This document shows, piece by piece, positions 1 to 6,995 of a stretch of 11,141 nt of DNA; position 1 is the stretch's first letter, and every line of letters begins with the position of its first letter. Under the pieces are notes generated by a model, which saw nothing but the letters and a program-made list of their open reading frames with translations, made no database searches and was not told where the DNA came from. The position numbers and the translations under genes were made by a program. The stretch comes from an uncultured Planctomycetia bacterium (GTDB lineage: Bacteria; Planctomycetota; UBA1135; GCA-002686595), in the NCBI GenBank assembly GCA_938003765.1, contig CALKYE010000075.1, positions 1-11,141 on the forward strand, written 5' to 3'.

Positions 1-1026
1 CGGCTCCGCGCCCGTCGCCTTCGCGCCCGCTCCGCGCAGCTTCACGAGCTTTTCGAGCACCTGGAACCAGAACGGGGCGCCGAGGGCGACGGCGCAGACG
101 GTGACGAGCAGGCCGAGCGCTTTGCGCGACCAGCGTTGCCAGCGCTCGAGCGCGGCCTCGGATGAAGTCGCGTCGCTCCAGCGCGCGTCGGGCCAGCCGA
201 ACTGGAGCTTGGCGCGAGAGCTCGTGTCGTAGAGCTGATCGACGGCGTCCTCGACGCGCGCGCGGGCCGTGAGCCAGCTCTCGCGCTGGCGGCCGAGCGT
301 GGGCGACGACTCCGCGGGAGCGGCGGGAGCGCCGGCCAGCGCGGGCGGGGGAGTGCGCACGAGCTCGACCGCCGATTGCACCGCGGCGGCGCGCGCGCTC
401 GGGTCCGTGGCGAGCTGCTCGGTGATCATCAACGTGTCGGCGTTGGTGAGCGCCACCACGACGAGCGCGATCGCGAACTGCCAGCTCAGCGTCTTGCGGC
501 GGTACCAGCCGGTCGCGCGCTGCATGGTGCGCTCGAACCAGGCGTCGAGTTCGAGTTTGAGCTGTTCGAGTTGGGCCTCAGCGCTCGCTCCGGCGGCGCC
601 GAGCTTGTCGCGCACGCTCTCGAGCGCGTGGATCAGCGTCGCGCGCAACTCCTGGGGCAGCGCGATCGCGCCGACCTGGCCGCTGTGGATGCTGGCCTCG
701 AGCGCCGCGAGTCGCTCCGCGGCCGAGCGCACGCCGGTGCTCGGGCCGCTGAGCACGCTCATCACCGCATCGGCGAACGCGCGGTTGGGGATGTACGACG
801 GATCGCGTCCCTCGCGGCCGAGCGCGCGAATCAGGGCGTGGTCGTAGAGCTGCGCCACGAGCGCCTGACTCTCGGCCATCAAGCGAGCGATCGCGTCGCG
901 CAGCATCCTGCCGCGCCAGTTGAGCCACGCGGCGAGGGCCTCCTGGATGGTCGAGCACACCAGACTGAGCAGCAGGTAGACCAGCGCCAGTCCGATCATC
1001 ACTTCGAGCACGGTGGATCCGAACAC
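1..1026 (-). CDS. Uncharacterised multi-pass membrane protein, C-terminus beyond window edge
   Basis: The reverse strand from a GTG at 1026 stays open for 342 codons to position 1, so the 3' end is missing. The translation begins VFGSTVLEVMIGLALVYLLL. A transmembrane segment lies at about residues 8-27, a second at about 181-203 and a third at about 302-325. Between the first two is a soluble region with YDHALIRAL and PSYIPNRAFADAVM, then a helical, charged stretch ending DAWFERTMQRATGWYRRKT. After the third comes LGAPFWFQVLEKLVKLRGAG. I recognise this pattern (short N-terminal helix, PSYIP, WF..TM.R..GWYRR, LGAPFWF..L..L.NLRG) from an uncharacterised bacterial membrane-protein family, but I know of no established function or name. 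The GTG start is chosen because GGAGGGG lies 6 nt upstream and the family begins at this point. It lies 80 bp downstream of the hydrolase gene on the same strand and may be co-transcribed with it. Confidence 0.85.
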   Translation of the reverse strand, partial: MFGSTVLEVMIGLALVYLLLSLVCSTIQEALAAWLNWRGRMLRDAIARLMAESQALVAQLYDHALIRALGREGRDPSYIPNRAFADAVMSVLSGPSTGVRSAAERLAALEASIHSGQVGAIALPQELRATLIHALESVRDKLGAAGASAEAQLEQLKLELDAWFERTMQRATGWYRRKTLSWQFAIALVVVALTNADTLMITEQLATDPSARAAAVQSAVELVRTPPPALAGAPAAPAESSPTLGRQRESWLTARARVEDAVDQLYDTSSRAKLQFGWPDARWSDATSSEAALERWQRWSRKALGLLVTVCAVALGAPFWFQVLEKLVKLRGAGAKATGAEP

Positions 1027-1032
1027 GACTTT

Positions 1033-1039
1033 CCCCTCC
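1033..1039 (-). promoter_or_regulatory. Strong Shine-Dalgarno site of the membrane protein gene
   Basis: Read on the minus strand, GGAGGGG is followed by AAAGTC and then the GTG start at 1026. It is the only clear Shine-Dalgarno site I see in the window and fixes this start codon. Confidence 0.75.
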
Positions 1040-1075
1040 GGCGGCGGGACGCCGCGCGCCAAAGCTACGGAGGGG
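1033..1075 (-). promoter_or_regulatory. Inverted repeat that can pair with the Shine-Dalgarno site
   Basis: On the minus strand CCCCTCCG (1075-1068) is the exact complement of CGGAGGGG (1040-1033), which contains the ribosome binding site. Inside the loop GCGGCG (1055-1050) and CGCCGC (1046-1041) form a second 6-bp stem around TCC, directly stacked on the outer stem at its 3' side. In the mRNA the Shine-Dalgarno sequence would be buried in this structure. It could limit translation or act as a weak intercistronic attenuator; no U-tract follows, so it does not look like a classic intrinsic terminator. Confidence 0.45.
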
Positions 1076-1106
1076 CGTCCAGCGCCTCAATCGAACGACG
1101 CGTGCT

Positions 1107-1895
1107 TCAGCGCAGCTCGCTGATGAAGTCGCACAGCGCGCGATTGGTGGCGTCGACGTTCTCGAACACCGTCATGTGACCCGCGTCGGGAATGACGGCC
1201 AGCGTCGCGTCGCGCATGCGCGTGGTCAGCGCCTCGAGTTCGTCGCGCTTGGAGATCGCGTCGTGCTCGCCGACGATCGCCAGGGTCGGCAGGCTGAGCT
1301 CTCCGGCGAGCTGCGACGAGTCCGGCCGCTCCGCCATGCCGCGCTGAGCGGCGGCGATGGCCGCGAGCGGCGCTTCCTCGATCAAGTCGGTGACCAGCGA
1401 GCACACCTCGGGGCGCGACTCGAGCGTGCGCGGCGCGACGAGCTTGGGCAGCAGCGTGTCGATCACGAACGCGTGGCTGCGGCCCTCGACGATGTCGGCC
1501 ATCTCCAGCCGGGCGCGAGCGGCCTCGGGCGTGTCGGCGCGCGCGCGCGTGTTGCACATCACCAGCGAGTCCACGCGCTGGCGGTGGCGGCGCAGGAACG
1601 ACCAGCCCACGTAGCCGCCCATCGAGAATCCGACGTAGGTGGCCGGCTCGCGCACCTTCAGGTGGTCGAGCGCCGCCGCGACGGCGTCCGCCTGTTCGTC
1701 CATGCTCAACTTCATCGGCGTGGCGCCGCCCAGGGCGTTGGCCCCGAATCCGAGCAGGTCGACCAGGATCACCTTCCCGATGGCGCGCAGCGGCGCGATC
1801 TGCTCGCTCCACATCCCGCTGTGAAAAGGGAATCCATGGACGAGCACGATGGGGCGTCCGGTCCCGTAGGCAACGCAGGCAGGTGCTTTGGACAT
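1107..1895 (-). CDS. Alpha/beta-fold hydrolase
   Basis: This 262-residue protein is a typical full-length single-domain alpha/beta hydrolase, probably cytoplasmic as there is no signal peptide. The oxyanion-hole motif VLVHGFPFHSGMW is at residues 17-29, the nucleophile elbow GFSMGG at 89-94 puts the catalytic serine at 91, the acid is most likely Asp212 in VGEHD, and the histidine is His240 in DAGHMTVFE. The region between about 115 and 190 is the helical cap that sets specificity. The sequence resembles the broad esterase/haloperoxidase-like/3-oxoadipate-enol-lactonase-like group, but the substrate cannot be named from sequence. The start at 1895 is supported by a -10-like TACCCT 6 nt upstream and no Shine-Dalgarno site. 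It is divergent from the ROK kinase gene and followed by the membrane protein gene. Confidence 0.92.
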   Translation of the reverse strand: MSKAPACVAYGTGRPIVLVHGFPFHSGMWSEQIAPLRAIGKVILVDLLGFGANALGGATPMKLSMDEQADAVAAALDHLKVREPATYVGFSMGGYVGWSFLRRHRQRVDSLVMCNTRARADTPEAARARLEMADIVEGRSHAFVIDTLLPKLVAPRTLESRPEVCSLVTDLIEEAPLAAIAAAQRGMAERPDSSQLAGELSLPTLAIVGEHDAISKRDELEALTTRMRDATLAVIPDAGHMTVFENVDATNRALCDFISELR

Positions 1896-1901
1896 CAGCG
1901 C

Positions 1902-1907
1902 AGGGTA
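1902..1907 (-). promoter_or_regulatory. -10-like element directly before hydrolase start (leaderless promoter candidate)
   Basis: TACCCT on the minus strand ends 6 nt before the ATG at 1895, so transcription would start at or next to the start codon. No convincing -35 and no Shine-Dalgarno sequence are visible. Confidence 0.5.
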
Positions 1908-1959
1908 CGCCCGTTCGGACGCAGAACCTCGCGCTCTACGGGAACTTCATGGCCTTTCC

Positions 1960-1965
1960 GATAAT
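1960..1965 (+). promoter_or_regulatory. -10-like element directly before ROK kinase start (leaderless promoter candidate)
   Basis: GATAAT matches the -10 consensus in five of six positions and ends 6 nt before the ATG at 1972. There is no Shine-Dalgarno sequence. Together with the minus-strand element at 1902-1907 it would make the 76-bp region between the two genes a compact divergent promoter. Confidence 0.5.
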
Positions 1966-1971
1966 CCCGGC

Positions 1972-3015
1972 ATGCAGATCAGCTCCTCACCGCACTTGTT
2001 CTCGGTCTCCGACGGCGCCGACTCGCAAGCGCAGCCTCAACTGCGCGGCGGCATCGACTTGGGCGGCACGAAGATTCAGGCAGTCGTCGTCGACTCCGAG
2101 CACCGAGTCGTGGGCTCGTCGCGTCGCGCGACGCCGACGACGGGCGGAGCCGGCGACGTCGTCGATGCGCTCGCGCTCGCGCTGCACGAAGCCTGTCGCG
2201 TCGCTCACATCGCGCCGCACGAGCTGGCCGGCGTCGGTGTCGGCACGCCCGGCGCCGTCGACACGCAACGCGGCGTCGTGTCGAACGCGCGCAACCTGCC
2301 GGGCTTCGACGGCGCCGTCGAACTCGCAGCGATGCTCTCCGAGGAGATCGACACCAAGGTGCGCGTCGGCAACGACGTCGGCGTCGCGTTGGACGCCGAG
2401 ACGCTGCTCGGCGCCGGCGCCGGTCACGCGTCGTTCCTCGGCGTGTGGTGGGGGACGGGCGTCGGCGGCGGCGTGGTGCTCAACGGACAGCGCTGGCACG
2501 GCCGCGGCGCGGCGGGCGAGATCGGCCACACGATCGTCAAGCGCGGCGGAGCGCTGTGTCCCTGCGGGCGGCGCGGATGTCTCGAGGCCTACGCCGGTCG
2601 CCGCGCGATGGAAGAGCGCGCGCGCCGCCAGCAATCCAAGGGCAAGCGCACGGCGCTGTTCGAGCTGATGGAGAAGAAGGGTGTGGATCGTCTGACCAGC
2701 GGCGTGTGGGCCAAGGCGCTCGAGAAGGAGGACAAGCTCGCGACGCGCATCGTCGATCGCGCGCTCGACGCGCTGGCCGCAGCGCTCGGCTCGTGCGTCA
2801 ACCTGCTCGACCTCGAGGCGATCGTGATCGGCGGCGGCCTCGGCACGCGCCTGGGTCAACCGTACGCCGACGAGATCGCCGCGCGCATGCGCAAGCACCT
2901 GTTCCGTCCCGACGCGCCGCCGCCGGTGCGTGTCTCGACGCTCGGCGACCTCGCCGGCGCGCTGGGCGCGAGCCTGCTCGTCGCGCGGCCGGTCGGCGTG
3001 CGCGCTCCGCACTGA
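1972..3015 (+). CDS. ROK-family sugar kinase (glucokinase-like)
   Basis: The 347-residue product is a ROK-family kinase without the N-terminal DNA-binding domain of ROK repressors, so it is an enzyme that phosphorylates glucose or another hexose with ATP in the cytoplasm. The phosphate-binding motif GIDLGGTK is at residues 27-34, GVGTPGAVD at 89-97, the catalytic pair Asn134-Asp135 in VGNDVGVA, and the ROK zinc site is formed by His186 in GEIGHT and Cys196, Cys198 and Cys203 in CPCGRRGC. IVIGGGLG at 284-291 is the second nucleotide-binding motif. The start at 1972 is preferred over an in-frame ATG at 1888, which would overlap the divergent hydrolase gene and adds 28 residues unlike the family. 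Exact sugar specificity (glucose, mannose, fructose, N-acetyl-sugar) is not decided by these motifs. The next gene on the strand begins 46 bp downstream. Confidence 0.93.
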   Translation: MQISSSPHLFSVSDGADSQAQPQLRGGIDLGGTKIQAVVVDSEHRVVGSSRRATPTTGGAGDVVDALALALHEACRVAHIAPHELAGVGVGTPGAVDTQRGVVSNARNLPGFDGAVELAAMLSEEIDTKVRVGNDVGVALDAETLLGAGAGHASFLGVWWGTGVGGGVVLNGQRWHGRGAAGEIGHTIVKRGGALCPCGRRGCLEAYAGRRAMEERARRQQSKGKRTALFELMEKKGVDRLTSGVWAKALEKEDKLATRIVDRALDALAAALGSCVNLLDLEAIVIGGGLGTRLGQPYADEIAARMRKHLFRPDAPPPVRVSTLGDLAGALGASLLVARPVGVRAPH

Positions 3016-3061
3016 GCGACTGAAGCGAGTAGCCGCCCGCCGCGCTTCGGGTAGTTCCGGC

Positions 3062-3805
3062 ATGCTGCGAGCCCTGCCGTTGTTCGTGGCGCTGCTCGCT
3101 CTGCACGCGTGCAGCGAGACTGCGAGCCCGCCCCAGGCCGTTGCGCCAGCGTTCGACGTCGAGCTCGAAATCGCCGCCGACGGCGCGGTTCGACTCGACG
3201 GCGCGCCGCTGCCCGGCGAACTCGGGTCCGCAGAGGCACGCGCTGCGCTGCGTGCTGCGGCCGCGCGATGCGTGGGGCGCTACGACGAGCAGGAACTGAC
3301 GTCGTGCATCCTTCCGTTGGTGCGGGTTCGACTGGCGGTCGACCCGAGCACCGACTTCGGTCGCGTAAGCAGCTTGCTGTTGTTCGCGAACGGAATGGGA
3401 GTGCATCTGTGGAACCTCTCGCTCGTTCGCGGAGACGGCTCCGGCGAACTCCTGCGTCTCACGCTGCCAGCGTGTCCACACGGGCACGGCTTTCCGCACC
3501 CCTTGAGCGACGAGAGGAAAACGCAGGCGAAGCTGGCGGTCTCCGGCCAGCATCAAGACCGCACTCTGGATCCACTGATCGGCTGGGAGTTCGAGATGTG
3601 GACCTACGATGCTCCGCGCGAACTGCAAGTCGACCTCGACTGGCCGCAGGTGGAGCGCCTCGTCGCCGAAGCTCGCGCGCAATCTCGAACGAGCATCCTC
3701 ACCCGCACGATCGCGTCCGACACGCCGTGGCGCGAGGTCGAGGTGCTGCTGCGACAGCTCGACGCGCTCGGGGTCGACCACTACGCGTTCTGGCCCGCGG
3801 ACTGA
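3062..3805 (+). CDS. Lipoprotein with two ExbD/TolR-like domains (paralogue of the 10346-11116 product)
   Basis: The 247-residue product starts with a lipoprotein signal peptide, MLRALPLFVALLALHAC, giving an acylated Cys17. Two segments resemble the periplasmic fold of ExbD/TolR. The first, residues 31-122, shows LEIAADGAVRLDGAPLP, a helix of about 20 residues, VRVRLAVDPSTDFGRVSSLL and a closing strand. The second, about 177-244, has LDWPQVERLVAEA, then TRTIASDTPWREVEVLLRQL and a terminal strand. ExbD proper has an N-terminal transmembrane anchor with a conserved Asp; that is absent, so this is not a proton-channel subunit. The resemblance is by eye and function is unknown. Cysteines at 70, 82 and 138 may form disulfides. 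The gene sits 46 bp after the ROK kinase and 66 bp before the Ser/Thr kinase on the same strand. The start is chosen for the signal peptide; no Shine-Dalgarno is visible. Confidence 0.85.
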   Translation: MLRALPLFVALLALHACSETASPPQAVAPAFDVELEIAADGAVRLDGAPLPGELGSAEARAALRAAAARCVGRYDEQELTSCILPLVRVRLAVDPSTDFGRVSSLLLFANGMGVHLWNLSLVRGDGSGELLRLTLPACPHGHGFPHPLSDERKTQAKLAVSGQHQDRTLDPLIGWEFEMWTYDAPRELQVDLDWPQVERLVAEARAQSRTSILTRTIASDTPWREVEVLLRQLDALGVDHYAFWPAD

Positions 3806-3858
3806 CGCGAACGCCTCGCTCGCGCGTGAAGCAGCGCGCTCGACGGCGCGGACCTGCT

Positions 3859-3864
3859 TAGACT
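3859..3864 (+). promoter_or_regulatory. -10-like element directly before Ser/Thr kinase start (leaderless promoter candidate)
   Basis: TAGACT ends 7 nt before the GTG at 3872, with no Shine-Dalgarno and no clear -35. This suggests the kinase has its own promoter in the 66-bp gap in addition to any read-through. Confidence 0.45.
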
Positions 3865-3871
3865 CCGACTC

Positions 3872-6800
3872 GTGAGCCAGTCCCTCGACTCGCGAGCCAA
3901 GGAGGCCTTCCTCGAAGCGCTCGAACGGCCGACCAGCGAGCGTCACGAGTTCGTCGCGGCGCTGCGCGCGAGCGAGCCGGAGATCGCTGATCGCGTGGCC
4001 GACCTGTTGCGCGCGCACGGAGGCCGCGCCGCCGCCGAGCTCGATCGCGCGCCGCAGCGACTCGGTTCGGAACTCCGAGCCGCCGTGCGCGCGCCCGGGC
4101 AGCGCATCGGCGACTACGAGTTGCTCGAGGAAGTCGGCGAGGGCGCGTTCGGCTCGGTCTGGCGCGCGCGTCAACTCTCCCTGGAGCGCGTCGTCGCGCT
4201 CAAGCTGTTGCGCTCCGGTCGACTGGCCGACGCGCGCGATCACGCTCGCTTGCGCGCCGAGGCGGAGGCCGTCGCGCGTCTCGACCACCCGCACATCGTG
4301 CCGGTCTACGACGTGGGGGACAGCGACGGCATCGGCTACTTCAGCATGAAGTGGATCGAGGGCGGTCCGCTCGCGAGTCGGCTGCAACAGCCGTGGCCGC
4401 TGCGGCGCGCCGTGCTGTTGATGGTCGACATCGCGCGCGCCGTGCACCACGCGCACCAACGCGGGCTGTTGCACCGCGACCTCAAGCCCTCGAACGTTCT
4501 GCTCGACGCGCAGGGAGACCCGCACGTCGCCGACTTCGGCGTCGCCAAGCGGCTCGACGAGGCCGATGCGGCGACCACGCGCACGTTGGTCGGCACTCCG
4601 GCCTACATGGCGCCCGAGCAGGCCGACGGCGGCGAGCTCACGGTCGCGACGGACGTGTGGGCGCTGGGCTGCATCCTCTACGAGCTGCTCGCGGGCCGCG
4701 CGGCGTTTCGCGCGGACACCATCGCCGACACGCTGCGGAAGGTGCGGCAGGAGTCGCCCGAGCCGTTGCGCAAGCTGAGATCCGACACGCCGCGCGATCT
4801 CGAGACCATCGTGCTCGTCTGCCTTCGCAAGGAGCCCTCGCGCCGCTATTCGTCGGCCAGCGCGTTGGCGGACGACCTCGAGCGTTGGCTGGCGCACGAG
4901 CCCATCGCCGCACGCCGCACGAACGCGCTCGAGCGTCTCACGCTGTTCTGCCGACGCTCGCCGCTGGCTGCGACGCTGATCGGACTGGTCGCGGCGCTGC
5001 TCGTGTTGCTCGCGAGCGTCGCCACCTGGGCCAGCATCGAGCTCAGCAAGCGGCTGCGCGAGTCGTACATCGGCGAGGCGCGCGCGATCCGCCTCGCAGG
5101 TCAGCCCGGGGCGCGCGTCGCGTCGCTGGCGCTCTTGCAGCGGGCCGCGGCGATTCGACGCGGCGACGAACTGCTCGACGCGACCATCGCCAGCCTCGCA
5201 TTGAGCGACATCGAGCTCGAGCGCGCCGTCCCGCGAGTCGCCGGCGCCGGCGTCCGCACGTGGGCCGACCCGCAGCTCGAGCGCGTGGTGTCGCTCGTCG
5301 AACGCCGAGCGATCGTCGCCGAGCTGGCCACCGCTCGCGCGCTCGCCGAGTACGAGCTGCCGCGCGAAGGACTCTCCGCGCGCTGGTCGCGCGACGGTTC
5401 GAAGCTGCTGGTGGTTCTCGCTCCGGACGCGAGTGCTCCCAGTGCGTTGGTCTTCGACGTGAGCAACTCCGGCGACGGCCTGCCGCTCAGCGCGCCGCTG
5501 CTGACTCGCACGGTCGACTTCCGCGATGGCGCCGACGAGCTCGCGTTCGTGACACCGAACTCGCAGCTGGTCCTCCTGAGCCTCACGACGCAGGACGAGC
5601 GCTTGCGGCTCGACGTCGGACCGCACGCCGACGGGCTGCGCTTCCGACCTGGAGGCGAGGAGTTCGCGCTCCTCCGCGGCGGTGAGCTGAACACCGTCGA
5701 GTTCCGCAGCGCCGACGACGCGCGCGTGCTGCGCGAAGTGAACGCTGGCGCGTGGCCGGTTCAGATCACCTGGCTCGCGAGTGGGGCGGGCTTCGCCCTG
5801 GCCTGCGGGGACTCGAAGATCCGCGTGTACGACGAGCACGGCGTCGAGCCGCGTCTGGTGCTCGCGGGCCACTCGGCCGAGGTCGTCGATCTCGTCGCGA
5901 GTCCGAACGCGCCGCTGCTGCTCTCGTACGCGTGGGACGAGACCACGCGCCTGTGGGATGCGCGCAGTGGCCGCGAGCTCAGCCGCCTCTCCGCGCGCTT
6001 CCTGGGCTTCGACGCGACAGGGGATCGGCTCGCGGCGATGGACACCTCCGCGCTGAACCTGTGGCGCGTGTGGCACGGCGACGTGCTCGTCTCCGCGCGC
6101 GCCCACGTCGGCAAGTCGCCGGTCGCGCTGACCTTCGCCGACGACAACGCCACGGTCGCGAGCGCGGGCGCGGACGGGCTGTGGATCTGGAACAGCGCTG
6201 CGGCGGACGTGCCTCGGCGGGTGTTCGAAGGCGACCTGCGCTCCGCGGCGTTCGTCGACGGATCGAGCGTGCTGGCCGCGAGCGGTCCGGACGGACTGTG
6301 GCGCGTGGATCTCGGCTCGTCCGAGGCGCCGCGTCGGATGCTCGACGGTCCCCTGTGGATCGTCGCTCGCGCCGCCGAGGCCGAGTTGCTCGCGGTGAAC
6401 GGGAGCGAGACCGTTCACGTGCTGGACTCGCGCACGTGGTCGCCTCGCGCGGAGCTGCGCGGCGCGCCGGGGCTCGAGCACTTCGCGCTGAGCCGCGACG
6501 GCGCGCGACTGGCGGCGGGCTGCTGGCGCGGCAGCGGCGTGCACGTGTGGGATCTGGACTCGCCCGCGACACCGCGTCACTGGCTGAAGGAGCTCTCGCA
6601 CGTGGCCGCGGCGGTTTCGCCCGACGGCGAGTTGGTCGCCACGACGAGCGGACAGAGCTTCGAGCTCTGGCGCGCGGGCGACGGAGCCCGGCTCGTCTCG
6701 ATCGATCGCAAGCGCTCCTTCGGCGCCACTCCGGGGCCCGTCGCGTTCCGGCCCGACGGCGCTCAGCTCGCGTTCGGCCTCTCGACCACCACGGTCCGCC

Positions 6801-6970
6801 TCGTCGACGTCGACGAGCTGCGCAAGTGGGGCGACCTCACGCTGCCGACGTCGGAGGACATCGTGGCGCTGGCCTATTCACCGGATGGTTCGCGGCTGGC
6901 TGCGGCTTGCAGCACCAACTCGATCCACGTGTGGAACCTGGCCGAGCTCGCGCGACGCCTCGACAAGTGA
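3872..6970 (+). CDS. Transmembrane Hanks-type Ser/Thr protein kinase with C-terminal WD40-like propellers
   Basis: The 1032-residue product is a PknB-type receptor kinase. Residues 1-75 form a helical N-terminal region (EAFLEALERPTSERHEFVAA) often seen in planctomycete and acidobacterial kinases. The kinase domain spans about 80-345: glycine loop GEGAFGSVW at 89-97, ATP lysine Lys111 in VALK, alpha-C Glu130, catalytic loop HRDLKPSN at 201-208 with Asp203, DFG at 221-223, activation-loop threonines at 235, 236, 238 and 242, and APEQ at 247-250. All catalytic residues are present, so it should be active. A single transmembrane helix lies at about 364-387. Residues from about 455 to the end contain roughly 13-14 WD40-like blades; the clearest is GHSAEVVDL (666-674) to TTRLWD (691-696). 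Topology predicts a cytoplasmic kinase and an extracytoplasmic sensor. Its start is a GTG without Shine-Dalgarno. It ends 25 bp from the convergent methyltransferase gene. Confidence 0.95.
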   Translation: MSQSLDSRAKEAFLEALERPTSERHEFVAALRASEPEIADRVADLLRAHGGRAAAELDRAPQRLGSELRAAVRAPGQRIGDYELLEEVGEGAFGSVWRARQLSLERVVALKLLRSGRLADARDHARLRAEAEAVARLDHPHIVPVYDVGDSDGIGYFSMKWIEGGPLASRLQQPWPLRRAVLLMVDIARAVHHAHQRGLLHRDLKPSNVLLDAQGDPHVADFGVAKRLDEADAATTRTLVGTPAYMAPEQADGGELTVATDVWALGCILYELLAGRAAFRADTIADTLRKVRQESPEPLRKLRSDTPRDLETIVLVCLRKEPSRRYSSASALADDLERWLAHEPIAARRTNALERLTLFCRRSPLAATLIGLVAALLVLLASVATWASIELSKRLRESYIGEARAIRLAGQPGARVASLALLQRAAAIRRGDELLDATIASLALSDIELERAVPRVAGAGVRTWADPQLERVVSLVERRAIVAELATARALAEYELPREGLSARWSRDGSKLLVVLAPDASAPSALVFDVSNSGDGLPLSAPLLTRTVDFRDGADELAFVTPNSQLVLLSLTTQDERLRLDVGPHADGLRFRPGGEEFALLRGGELNTVEFRSADDARVLREVNAGAWPVQITWLASGAGFALACGDSKIRVYDEHGVEPRLVLAGHSAEVVDLVASPNAPLLLSYAWDETTRLWDARSGRELSRLSARFLGFDATGDRLAAMDTSALNLWRVWHGDVLVSARAHVGKSPVALTFADDNATVASAGADGLWIWNSAAADVPRRVFEGDLRSAAFVDGSSVLAASGPDGLWRVDLGSSEAPRRMLDGPLWIVARAAEAELLAVNGSETVHVLDSRTWSPRAELRGAPGLEHFALSRDGARLAAGCWRGSGVHVWDLDSPATPRHWLKELSHVAAAVSPDGELVATTSGQSFELWRAGDGARLVSIDRKRSFGATPGPVAFRPDGAQLAFGLSTTTVRLVDVDELRKWGDLTLPTSEDIVALAYSPDGSRLAAACSTNSIHVWNLAELARRLDK

Positions 6971-6979
6971 GTGCGCGCC

Positions 6980-6993
6980 GCGCGAGCTCGCGC
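6980..6993. terminator. GC-rich palindrome between convergent genes, possible bidirectional terminator
   Basis: GCGCGAGCTCGCGC is a perfect 14-bp palindrome in the 25-bp gap between the kinase stop (6970) and the methyltransferase stop (6996). Its position suits a bidirectional terminator, but no T-tract follows on either side, and short GC palindromes are frequent in such DNA. Confidence 0.25.
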
Positions 6994-6995
6994 TG

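Noticed and set aside
1888..1971. Upstream in-frame ATG (1888) extending the ROK kinase by 28 residues
   Set aside because: It would overlap the divergent hydrolase start, adds sequence unlike the family, and ignores the -10-like element right before 1972.
3821..3842. GCGCG/CGCGC stem between the lipoprotein and the kinase as a terminator
   Set aside because: Only five pairs with an eight-base loop and no T-tract; such stems are expected by chance in this composition.
2798..6601. Very long open frame (1267 codons) on the minus strand opposite the kinase gene
   Set aside because: Its translation is Arg/Ala/Glu/His/Gln-rich without domain features and it is antisense to genes with intact kinase, propeller and lipoprotein motifs. 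In such GC-rich DNA the antisense frame aligned with codon third positions stays open by base composition.
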